Source: JAKALX01 sp964508715 (GTDB lineage Bacteria > Chloroflexota > Dehalococcoidia > Tepidiformales > Tepidiformaceae). From it: a stretch of DNA of 64,000 nt. Positions 31,016 to 38,087 of this stretch are shown here, piece after piece. The stretch lies in the NCBI GenBank assembly GCA_964508715.1, contig CAZDUX010000002.1, positions 186,001 to 250,000 of the forward strand, given 5' to 3'. Within the stretch, counting starts at the first letter, position 1, and each line of letters opens with the position of its first letter. Position numbers and translations under genes: made by a program. Under the pieces are notes generated by a model, which saw only the letters and a program-made list of their open reading frames with translations, was not told the origin of the DNA and searched no databases.

Positions 31016-31023
31016 CCCTTGTT
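31002..31023. promoter_or_regulatory. Palindrome over the -35 of the riboswitch promoter
   Basis: A perfect 9-bp inverted repeat, AACAAGGGT-GTCA-ACCCTTGTT, centred on the -35 hexamer. Its position suits a repressor operator. AACAAG is repeated again at 30991. Confidence 0.5.
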
Positions 31024-31128
31024 TGCGATTTCCATCACAAATTTACTCGTCGGTTTGCATAAGGGGGTGATCAATTCCCCTGTCGGGCGATTTGGGTGGC
31101 AGAACACGAGCCCCACGGTGCTACAGCC

Positions 31129-31698
31129 TCATGTCAAATGATCACCTGCCAGCACTCCATCGTCCCACTGGAGTTCGCCTCGGAGGAGGCCCATGACGAG
31201 CACATCACGGTAGGAACCGAAGCTGTAAAAGGCCTGGCGGCGCGTCCCCTCGTGCTTGAAGCCGACCTTCTCGTAGACGCGAATGGCTCGTGTGTTGTCG
31301 GCGTGGACGTCGAGCTGGATACGCTGGAGGTTCATCTGCTCGAAGCCGAAGCGGCAGAGGACACGCATCGCGTCCGTACCGTAGCCTCCGTTCCAGTAGG
31401 TCTTGTCGCCGAGGGCGATGCCAAGTTCGGCAGAGCGGTTCTCCGGATTAACGTGCTCGAGGCCGATGCCCCCAATGAGGCGGGAATCGGCGAGGGTTTC
31501 GACACCGAAACTGGCGTTCGTGTAGCCGACGGCGCTGACGTGTTCGATGAAAGCACGTTCGACGCTGTGAGAGAGCGGGTAGCGGATGGTGAGGTGACGG
31601 GTGACCTCCGGGTCATTGAACCAGCGGTAGAGCAGTGGTTCATCTTCTGGTTCGCGGGCACGAAGACGGACGAGCCGCCCTTCAAAAGGGGATTCCAT
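31129..31698 (-). CDS. GNAT acetyltransferase, RimJ/RimL-like
   Basis: A 189-residue N-acetyltransferase: LVRLRAREPEDEPLLYRWFNDPEVTRHL at the start, the acetyl-CoA loop GDKTYWNGGYGTDAMRVL (motif A), and LDVHADNTRAIRVYEKVGFKHEG near the end. This is the RimJ/RimL subfamily, which acetylates ribosomal protein N termini or small amines. The substrate is not predictable. AGGAAGGAG lies 7 bases before the ATG. Confidence 0.9.
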   Translation of the reverse strand: MESPFEGRLVRLRAREPEDEPLLYRWFNDPEVTRHLTIRYPLSHSVERAFIEHVSAVGYTNASFGVETLADSRLIGGIGLEHVNPENRSAELGIALGDKTYWNGGYGTDAMRVLCRFGFEQMNLQRIQLDVHADNTRAIRVYEKVGFKHEGTRRQAFYSFGSYRDVLVMGLLRGELQWDDGVLAGDHLT

Positions 31699-31735
31699 CG
31701 GTCTGCTCCTTCCTGTGCGTGGAGTCGGAAACGGG

Positions 31736-31762
31736 AGAGGCCCACCGGTCGGGTGGGCCTCT
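31736..31762 (-). terminator. Hairpin upstream of the GNAT gene
   Basis: An 11-bp perfect stem (AGAGGCCCACC / GGTGGGCCTCT) with a 5-base loop, 38 bases before the GNAT start. It would end any minus-strand transcript from 31763-32021 and otherwise lies in the GNAT leader. Confidence 0.55.
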
Positions 31763-32021
31763 GAGTACGAATGCGGGGGTGTACATGTGTGTACTCAGTG
31801 GCCCTCAAAAGCGTGTGCGTTCATACCCTTCGCCATGTCGGCAAGGGGCGAAATCGCTACCGAGGTAAGTACACGGTTTGTCATGGATGAGTGGGTAGCG
31901 TAGCGAATGCGCAGCCCTGGTGGCAAGAGAACTGGAAAGACGACCCCGGGCACGCCAGGCCCCATCGTGACCCAGGAGAGTACGAGCAAGCAAAACTCGG
32001 CGAACGGCCAGAGATACAAGA
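31763..32021. other. Unassigned stretch between two terminator-like hairpins
   Basis: About 260 bases between the hppA terminator (32022-32051) and the hairpin at 31736-31762. A 74-codon open frame on the minus strand (TTG 32019 to 31795) has no ribosome binding site and no family resemblance. GAGTAC/GTACTC (31763/31791) can also pair. It may hold a small RNA or nothing. Confidence 0.4.
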
Positions 32022-32051
32022 ACGGGGTCCCTTCGCGTGAAGGGACCCCGT
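32022..32051 (-). terminator. Terminator of hppA
   Basis: A 13-bp perfect stem (ACGGGGTCCCTTC / GAAGGGACCCCGT) with a 4-base loop, 27 bases past the hppA stop, followed on the minus strand by TCTTGTATCT. Confidence 0.88.
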
Positions 32052-32078
32052 CGGTGCCGGCCGGGTGAGCCGGGCGGT

Positions 32079-34499
32079 CTAGGAGATGAAGAGCGGGGCA
32101 AGGACGAGGGTGATGGTGCTCAGCAACTTCACGAGGACGTGGAGTGCCGGACCAGCCGTGTCCTTGAACGGGTCGCCAACGGTATCGCCGACGACGGCCG
32201 CGGCGTGGGTCTCTGAGCCCTTGCCGATGACATTGCCCTGGTCGTCCTTCATTCCGCCGGACTCAATGAACTTCTTGGCATTGTCCCACGCGCCACCCGC
32301 GTTATTGAGGTACGTGGCGAGGAGGACGCCGCCAATGGTGCCTACCATGAGCATACCGGCGACCGAGAGCCAGCCTTCGTTGCCATCGCCGCCGAATGCG
32401 TAGCGGAAGATGACGCCCACGGCGATCGGCATACCGACGGCAAGGATGCCGGGCAAGACCATCTCGCGGAGGGCGGAGCGGGTGGTGATGTCGACGGCAC
32501 GAGCGTAGTCGGGCCTGACCTCTCCTGTCATGATCCCGGGGTTCTCACGGAACTGGCGGCGAACCTCCTCGATGATACCGCCAGCGGCCTTGCCCACAGC
32601 GCGGATGGCGAGCGAGCTAAAGAGGAAGGCGAGCATGACGCCGAGGAACGCACCGACGAAGACATCAACCTTGCCCAGGTTGATGGGCATGATCCGTGGC
32701 AGCGGGAAGGGTGACCCCTCCTTGGCGACCGCGCAATCGGCGCCAGCCTTCTTGTCCTTCGCGAGCTTGTCGACGAAGGCAGTAGCTTCCTGGCGGTCGG
32801 AGGTGAGGAGGGTTTCAATCTCGGTATTGGAAAGGCCACATGCCTGCAGGTCGGTTGCGTGCTTCTGGATGGCGGTGGCAACGGCAGCTCGCTCATCAGA
32901 GCCCTGGCGGGTGAGGTCCAGGTCCTGGATGAGGCTTGCGTAGCGCGAGGAATCGTCGCGGGCGATCTTGCCGAACTCCACGCGCACCTCGTCGAGGTAG
33001 GCGGTGAAGAGGAGGAAGGCGGCGAGAGCAGCGGAGCCAACCGCATAGCCCTTGGTGAGCGCCTTGGTCGTATTGCCGACGGCGTCGAGAGCGTCGGTGA
33101 TCTCGCGGGCTTCGGGCTTGGTGCCGGCGGCCATCTCAGTGATACCGCCGGCGTTGTCGGTAATCGGGCCGAAGGTATCCATGGCGAGCACGTAGGCGGC
33201 CGACATGAGCATGCCCATGGTAGCGACAGCAGTGCCAAACACGCCGGTAGAGATGTCGCTCACATTGGTGAGGTCGGCCTGCTTGCCGAGCGTGAACGAG
33301 ACGACGAGGGCGATGCCAACGGTGATGGCGGTAACGGCGGTGGTTTCAAAACCAACCGCGGTACCGATGATCATGTTCGTGGCGGAGCCGGTGCGGCTCG
33401 CGTTCGCAATCTCCTGGACAGGGCGCCAGGAGCCGGCCGTGTAGTACTGGGTGATATAGACGAATGCGATGCCGGTCGCGATACCGACAAGGCCACAGAA
33501 GAAGAACCAGTACCACACATCGTCGAGCATGCCGTAGGTGGCTACGGCCAGGCCGATGATGCTCAGGAGGGTAATCGTCCAGTAACCACCGTTGAGGGCG
33601 CCCATGGGATCGCTGATGCGCTTCGCCCAGAAGGGAACGGTGAACATGCCGATGATGGTGGCGAAAACGCCGAAGGAGCGAAGGACGAGTGGGAAGAGGA
33701 TCCACTCGACGCGCCCGGTGGCGGTGAAGATGGCGACACCGAGGATCATCGCGCCGATGTTCTCGGCGGACATCGACTCGAAGAGGTCGGCGCCGCGGCC
33801 AGCGCAGTCTCCCACGTTATCGCCAACGAGGTCGGCGACAACGGCGGCATTGCGAGGGTCGTCTTCGGGGATACCGGCTTCGACCTTGCCGACGAGGTCG
33901 GCGCCGACGTCGGCTGCCTTGGTGTAGATACCGCCACCAAGCTGGGCAAAGAGGGCGACGAAGCTGGCGCCGAAGCCGAAGCCAACGATAAGGAAGGGTG
34001 TCTGGTCGATCGCATGGCCGAGGATGCGGCTATAGATCGCGAACATGCTGGAGACGCCGATGAGACTGAGGGCAACGACGAGGAAGCCAGAGACGGCACC
34101 ACCGCGGAGGGAGGTGTTGATCGCATCAGCAAGGCTGTTCTGTGCAGCGGCGGCGGTGCGGCCATTGGCCCGGACGGCGATGGACATCCCGATATAGCCG
34201 GAGACGCCAGAAGCGAGCGCACCGACGACGAAGGCAATACCGGTCAGGATGCCCGTTTCGGCAGACTCTTTGAAGATGCCGACGATAACGCCGACGACGA
34301 CAGATGTGACGATCGCGAGGATGCTGATCGTGCGGTACTGGCGATTCAGGAAGGCGTTGGCGCCTTCGAGAATGGTCCCGGCGACTTCCTGCATCGACGC
34401 GGTGCCTTTGTCCCGCTTGAGGACGTCGAAGGCCAGCCAGATGGCGAACAGGACCGCCGCGGCACTTGCCAGCGGGATCATGACCTGAGCCCAGAGCAT
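32079..34499 (-). CDS. hppA: K+-independent H+-translocating pyrophosphatase
   Basis: An 806-residue integral membrane pump with about 16 helices. The pyrophosphate site is intact: DVGADLVGKVE (near residue 197), GDNVGDCAGRGADLFES, GPITDNAGGITEM and VGDTVGDPFKDTAGP. Lys479 in GNTTKALTKG marks the K+-independent, proton-pumping branch (Ala in K+-dependent enzymes). It uses PPi to build the proton gradient or the reverse. Residues about 505-605 are an extra hydrophilic segment, including two or three Cys, that typical 660-770-residue enzymes lack. ATG at 34499 was chosen because GGGGAG is upstream. A 12-pair leader hairpin lies at 34527-34562. Confidence 0.95.
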   Translation of the reverse strand: MLWAQVMIPLASAAAVLFAIWLAFDVLKRDKGTASMQEVAGTILEGANAFLNRQYRTISILAIVTSVVVGVIVGIFKESAETGILTGIAFVVGALASGVSGYIGMSIAVRANGRTAAAAQNSLADAINTSLRGGAVSGFLVVALSLIGVSSMFAIYSRILGHAIDQTPFLIVGFGFGASFVALFAQLGGGIYTKAADVGADLVGKVEAGIPEDDPRNAAVVADLVGDNVGDCAGRGADLFESMSAENIGAMILGVAIFTATGRVEWILFPLVLRSFGVFATIIGMFTVPFWAKRISDPMGALNGGYWTITLLSIIGLAVATYGMLDDVWYWFFFCGLVGIATGIAFVYITQYYTAGSWRPVQEIANASRTGSATNMIIGTAVGFETTAVTAITVGIALVVSFTLGKQADLTNVSDISTGVFGTAVATMGMLMSAAYVLAMDTFGPITDNAGGITEMAAGTKPEAREITDALDAVGNTTKALTKGYAVGSAALAAFLLFTAYLDEVRVEFGKIARDDSSRYASLIQDLDLTRQGSDERAAVATAIQKHATDLQACGLSNTEIETLLTSDRQEATAFVDKLAKDKKAGADCAVAKEGSPFPLPRIMPINLGKVDVFVGAFLGVMLAFLFSSLAIRAVGKAAGGIIEEVRRQFRENPGIMTGEVRPDYARAVDITTRSALREMVLPGILAVGMPIAVGVIFRYAFGGDGNEGWLSVAGMLMVGTIGGVLLATYLNNAGGAWDNAKKFIESGGMKDDQGNVIGKGSETHAAAVVGDTVGDPFKDTAGPALHVLVKLLSTITLVLAPLFIS

Positions 34500-34526
34500 G
34501 GAGTCTCTCCCCTTCACCTAACTTTC

Positions 34527-34562
34527 GTAGTTCTGCGTGCTCTCTGACACACACGGAACTAC
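34527..34562 (-). promoter_or_regulatory. Leader hairpin of hppA
   Basis: The minus strand reads GTAGTTC-C-GTGTG ... CACGC-A-GAACTAC: 12 pairs (one G-U) with one mismatch, 28 bases before the hppA ATG. No T-run follows, so it is read as a leader structure rather than a terminator. Confidence 0.45.
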
Positions 34563-34754
34563 CGGCCGCCCAGATTGACGCGCCGAGAGCGATGCGGAGT
34601 CTATCAAGGAAGGCGGCTAAGGAAAAACGCCTTGACATAGCAGGGGGATCGCCCATGGGCGAAGTTCACAGGATGTAATGGAGGAGGTGTTTGTGGAGGA
34701 AACAATCGCACGGCTACGATGGAATGGCGACTTCCAGAGTCGAAGGAGAGAGCA

Positions 34755-35228
34755 TTGGCAGAAACCGCGACACTCAAAGTTGGTGACGAAGCGCCAGATT
34801 TCGAACTTCCATCGAGCCCCACCGGCGACACGTTCAAGCTCAGCGACCAACGGGGCAAGCATGCCGTAATCATCAACTTCGTGCCGGCGGCGTTCTCGCC
34901 TGTGTGCAGTAACCAGCTTCCCCTCATCGAAGAGAAGCGGGCGGAGTTCGAATCGCAGGGTGCGGTTCCGGTGGTGATCTCGAGCGACGGCGCCTGGGCA
35001 CAGGCGGCATGGAAAAAGGACCTCGGGGTGAACTACCCGGTGCTCAGCGACTTCTATCCGCTGGGTGAGACGGCACGGAAGTATGGCGTGGTGATTGAAC
35101 CTCGCGGGATCGCAAATCGAGCCGTGATCGTGGTCGACAAGCACGGGAAGGTGGCGTGGATCCAGCCGACCGAGAAGATCACGGACCTGCCAGATTACGA
35201 TCCGGTGATGAGCTGCCCCAAGGGCTAA
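34755..35228 (+). CDS. Peroxiredoxin, AhpE-like
   Basis: A 157-residue thiol peroxidase. VGDEAPDFELPSSPTG opens the thioredoxin fold, and the peroxidatic Cys lies in PAAFSPVCSNQ (PxxxS/TxxC). A late Cys in VMSCPKG could act as resolving residue. It reduces H2O2 and organic peroxides in the cytosol. TTG at 34755 was chosen because AAGGAGAG is 4-7 bases upstream; the ATGs upstream have none. It is divergent from hppA and 52 bases before a dinB-type gene. Confidence 0.9.
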   Translation: MAETATLKVGDEAPDFELPSSPTGDTFKLSDQRGKHAVIINFVPAAFSPVCSNQLPLIEEKRAEFESQGAVPVVISSDGAWAQAAWKKDLGVNYPVLSDFYPLGETARKYGVVIEPRGIANRAVIVVDKHGKVAWIQPTEKITDLPDYDPVMSCPKG

Positions 35229-35280
35229 GGGGACGACAGACCGGCCATTGACCCTGGCCGTCCAGAAGGGAGTTGCCGCC

Positions 35281-35754
35281 ATGTCTCTTGCAGATGAGAT
35301 GCAGCGCCTCGCACGCTGGAACGGCTGGGCCAACCGGGTTGTTGGTGACGTATTGGCTGGCACACGCGGGCAACCGGAGACCGCATTGAAGGCGTTTCAG
35401 CACGTCCTCGAGGCGGAGGTCACGTGGCTGCGGAGATTCGAGGGTATCGGCAAACCTGGCATTCCACTCTGGGGCCCCGCGAGCCTCGAGACTGTAGGCG
35501 CGCTGGGCGAGGAAGCAACCTCCCTGCTGTCGTCGCTCTCGGCCAGCCTTGATGATGGCCGCCTGCAGGGGACATTCACGTATGCGAACTCGGCAGGGAA
35601 GCAGTTCACCGACCGGCTGCAGGAGCCGCTGCTCCATATGTTCCTGCATTCACAGCAGTACCGCGGTGAGGCCGCCGCTTTCTTGAATGCGACGGAGAAC
35701 AGAGTCCCCGACTTCGACTTCATTTTCTGGCTGAGGCAGGGCGAGCCGGGGTAA
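35281..35754 (+). CDS. DinB-family protein
   Basis: A 157-residue four-helix bundle protein: LARWNGWANRVVGDVL at the start and PLLHMFLHSQQYRGEAAAFL near the end, with His residues placed as in DinB/YfiT metal sites (HVLEAEVTWLRR, HMFLHSQQYR). DinB-family proteins are metal-binding thiol transferases or DNA-damage-induced proteins, and the substrate is unknown. AAGGGAG precedes ATG 35281. Confidence 0.8.
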   Translation: MSLADEMQRLARWNGWANRVVGDVLAGTRGQPETALKAFQHVLEAEVTWLRRFEGIGKPGIPLWGPASLETVGALGEEATSLLSSLSASLDDGRLQGTFTYANSAGKQFTDRLQEPLLHMFLHSQQYRGEAAAFLNATENRVPDFDFIFWLRQGEPG

Positions 35755-35794
35755 CTTCGACCGCACGCGGCGTTCGGCCGCCACACCGAGAACA

Positions 35795-35831
35795 AATGAG
35801 AGCGCCCCGGTTGCCCCGGGGCGCTCTCATT
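35795..35831. terminator. Bidirectional terminator between dinB-type gene and alcohol dehydrogenase
   Basis: A 16-bp perfect stem (AATGAGAGCGCCCCGG / CCGGGGCGCTCTCATT) with a 5-base loop lies between two converging genes and can serve both. Confidence 0.88.
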
Positions 35832-35849
35832 ATGCGTGCCTCTGCCAGC

Positions 35850-36920
35850 CTAGAAGGTGATTACAGAGCGATTGACTTCGCCGCCCTTGAGGGCTGCGTA
35901 GGCTTCATTGATCTGATCGAGCTTGTAGCGGCGGCTGATGAGTTCATCGATCTTGAGGCGACCCTGGCGGTAGAGCTCCATCAGCCAGGGCATATCGACG
36001 GTCTGGCGGGTGGAGCCGTAGAACGAGCCGATAATGCCCTTCTCCCCGAGGAAGGCCGCACCCGGAACCGTGACCATGGCAGTGACGGGGATCATGCCAA
36101 CGACGACGGCACGGCCACCGCGCTTTGCCATACCGAAGCACTGCTCGGCAGTCTTCGCAAGCCCGATCGCTTCGAAGGCGAAATCGACACCGCCGCCGGT
36201 AAGCTGCTGGACGGCGGCAACGGCATCGCCTTTCGAGGCATCGACAACATCGGTGGCGCCGAACTCCTTCGCAGCGGCGAGCTTATTCTCGAGGAGGTCG
36301 ACGGCGATGATCTTCGAAGCACCGGCGAGCTTCGCGCCCTGGATGATATTGAGGCCCACACCACCAGCGCCGACAACGGCGACCGTGGAACCCACGGGGA
36401 TCTTGGCGGTATTGCTGACGGCACCAACACCCGTCATCACGGAACAACCGACGAGGCAGGCCGCCTCCAGCGGTACCCCGTCGGGAACGTGGACGAGGGC
36501 ATTCTCGTGGACGAGTTGGTATTCGGCAAAGGCGGACATGTTGGCGAACTGCATGATGGGCTGCCCCTTCATGCTGATGCGGCCGACACGGCCGAGTGCC
36601 ATGGAGTTTTCGCAGAGATAGGGTTTGCCGACGACGCAGTTGTTGCAGGTGCCGCAGGAGGTGACGAAGGCGACGACGACGCGGTCGCCGGGCTTGACCT
36701 TGGTCACACCGGAGCCGACCTTTTCGACCACGCCTGCGGACTCGTGCCCGAGGACGCAGGGTGTCGGATACGGGTAGGAACCCTCCATGAAGTGGAGGTC
36801 GGAATGGCAGACACCGCTGGCGGCGGTCTTGACGAGGACTTCGTTCTGCCTGGGCTCATCGACATCGATGTCCTCGATGACGAGGGGCTGGTTCACGCCG
36901 TACATCACGGCTGCTTTCAT
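35850..36920 (-). CDS. Zinc-dependent alcohol dehydrogenase (class III-like MDR)
   Basis: A 356-residue medium-chain dehydrogenase. The catalytic zinc ligands are in GVCHSDLHFMEG and LGHESAGVVEKVG. The structural zinc is bound by the four-Cys loop CGTCNNCVVGKPYLC, and the NAD site is VVGAGGVGLNIIQGAKLAGASKIIAVD. The family oxidises alcohols or formaldehyde adducts with NAD. The short C-terminal half and the GFYGSTRQTVDMP-like stretch resemble mycothiol- or NDMA-type enzymes, but the substrate is not certain. AAGGAGG precedes ATG 36920. Confidence 0.9.
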   Translation of the reverse strand: MKAAVMYGVNQPLVIEDIDVDEPRQNEVLVKTAASGVCHSDLHFMEGSYPYPTPCVLGHESAGVVEKVGSGVTKVKPGDRVVVAFVTSCGTCNNCVVGKPYLCENSMALGRVGRISMKGQPIMQFANMSAFAEYQLVHENALVHVPDGVPLEAACLVGCSVMTGVGAVSNTAKIPVGSTVAVVGAGGVGLNIIQGAKLAGASKIIAVDLLENKLAAAKEFGATDVVDASKGDAVAAVQQLTGGGVDFAFEAIGLAKTAEQCFGMAKRGGRAVVVGMIPVTAMVTVPGAAFLGEKGIIGSFYGSTRQTVDMPWLMELYRQGRLKIDELISRRYKLDQINEAYAALKGGEVNRSVITF

Positions 36921-37284
36921 TGGGCAATTCCTCCTTGGTGAAACACGGGGCCCGGATGGGCGAAGCATTGTTTTCCGCTCGGTAAGACGGTGTCAAACAT
37001 TCGAGTTGGGAAATCCAGGGCAAAACGGGCCGAGGTTGCTTCGCCAGGCTCGAGAGTTCGTCGAGGAGCGGGGTATGAGGGCCGGAAGACAGCCTGGTTG
37101 ACGGAGTAGTGGCACCAGTCTCAGCGCCGCACCCTGGTGTTCCTGATTAGCCCCCGGCGACGAGAAGGACGCCAGTCGCGTTGCGCGCAGGGCTCTTCGA
37201 GCTGCGCTCAGAACGCGTGACGCGGCCGGGGAAGCTTGCTAGACTGCCGCGCACGAATTTACCCGGCGGATGGAGGAGTTTCCT
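36921..37284. other. Intergenic region between divergent adh and SDR genes
   Basis: About 360 bases with no supported gene or RNA. A possible promoter for the SDR gene is TAGACT at 37241-37246, with a weak GTGACG about 17 bases upstream. Nothing else stands out. Confidence 0.5.
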
Positions 37285-38070
37285 ATGGACCTGCGGGGAG
37301 GCGTGACGATCGTCACGGGTTCGGCCACGGGTGTTGGAGCCGCGGCGGCGAAGCTGCTCGCATCCAAGGGCTGCAACGTCGTCGTCAACTACACGAAGAG
37401 CGAAACGGAGGCAAAAGAGACAGCCGCGGCGTGCGAGGCACTCGGTGTGGAGACGCTTCTCTGCCAGGCGGACGTAGCAAACGACGACGACTGCAGGCGG
37501 ATGGTCGCGGCAGCGATGGACAGGTGGGGGCGAATCGACGGGCTGATCAACAACGCAGGAACGACGCAGTTCGTGAACCACGCGAACCTGGACGGCCTCG
37601 ATAGGGATGACTTCCTGCGCATCTACTCGGTGAATGTGGTGGGTCCGTTTCAGATGACGCGTGCCGTGACACCGCACATGAAGGCCGCGGGGCGAGGGGC
37701 CGTGGTGAACGTGTCGTCGATCGCCGGCGTGATGGGTGTGGGGAGTTCGATTGCATACACGGCGTCCAAGGGTGCGCTGAATACGATGACGTTGTCGCTG
37801 GCACGCGTGCTGGGCCCCGAGATCCGGGTCAACACCATCTGTCCCGGGTTCATCCAGGGTCGCTGGCTGCGGGGTGGTATGGGCGACGAGGCGTACGAGG
37901 CAGCGGTTGCGGCGCAGGAGCGGATGACGCCGCTGCGGCGCGCGGGGACGCCCGAGGACATGGCTGAAGCTGCCGTCTGGTTCCTGGAGGGGGCTGCGAA
38001 TGTGACCGGAGAGATCCTGATCGTGGACGCCGGCTCACACCTTGGAGCAGCGCCACTCATCGCGCGGTAG
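37285..38070 (+). CDS. Short-chain dehydrogenase/reductase
   Basis: A 261-residue classical SDR. The NAD(P) loop is TGSATGVGAAAA, the NNAG motif is LINNAGTTQF, and the catalytic Ser and YxxxK are in VNVSSIAG and YTASKGAL. C-terminal DAGSHLG follows the usual WxxG/DGG position. It reduces or oxidises a carbonyl group of an unknown substrate; FabG-like enzymes look the same. GGAGGAG lies 6 bases before ATG 37285. Confidence 0.92.
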   Translation: MDLRGGVTIVTGSATGVGAAAAKLLASKGCNVVVNYTKSETEAKETAAACEALGVETLLCQADVANDDDCRRMVAAAMDRWGRIDGLINNAGTTQFVNHANLDGLDRDDFLRIYSVNVVGPFQMTRAVTPHMKAAGRGAVVNVSSIAGVMGVGSSIAYTASKGALNTMTLSLARVLGPEIRVNTICPGFIQGRWLRGGMGDEAYEAAVAAQERMTPLRRAGTPEDMAEAAVWFLEGAANVTGEILIVDAGSHLGAAPLIAR

Positions 38071-38087
38071 CACGGAGGCGCTGGAAG

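Noticed and set aside
31795..32019. A 74-residue minus-strand protein
   Set aside because: TTG start inside the hppA terminator region, no ribosome binding site and no similarity that I recognise.
32859..34547. A 562-codon open frame on the plus strand
   Set aside because: It is the mirror of hppA. Its sequence is extremely rich in Asp, Gly and Glu with no family resemblance, as expected for the opposite strand of a GC-rich membrane protein gene.
36921..37284. A gene or RNA in the gap between adh and SDR genes
   Set aside because: Short frames only, with no ribosome binding site or conserved pattern; a single possible -10 box belongs to the SDR gene.
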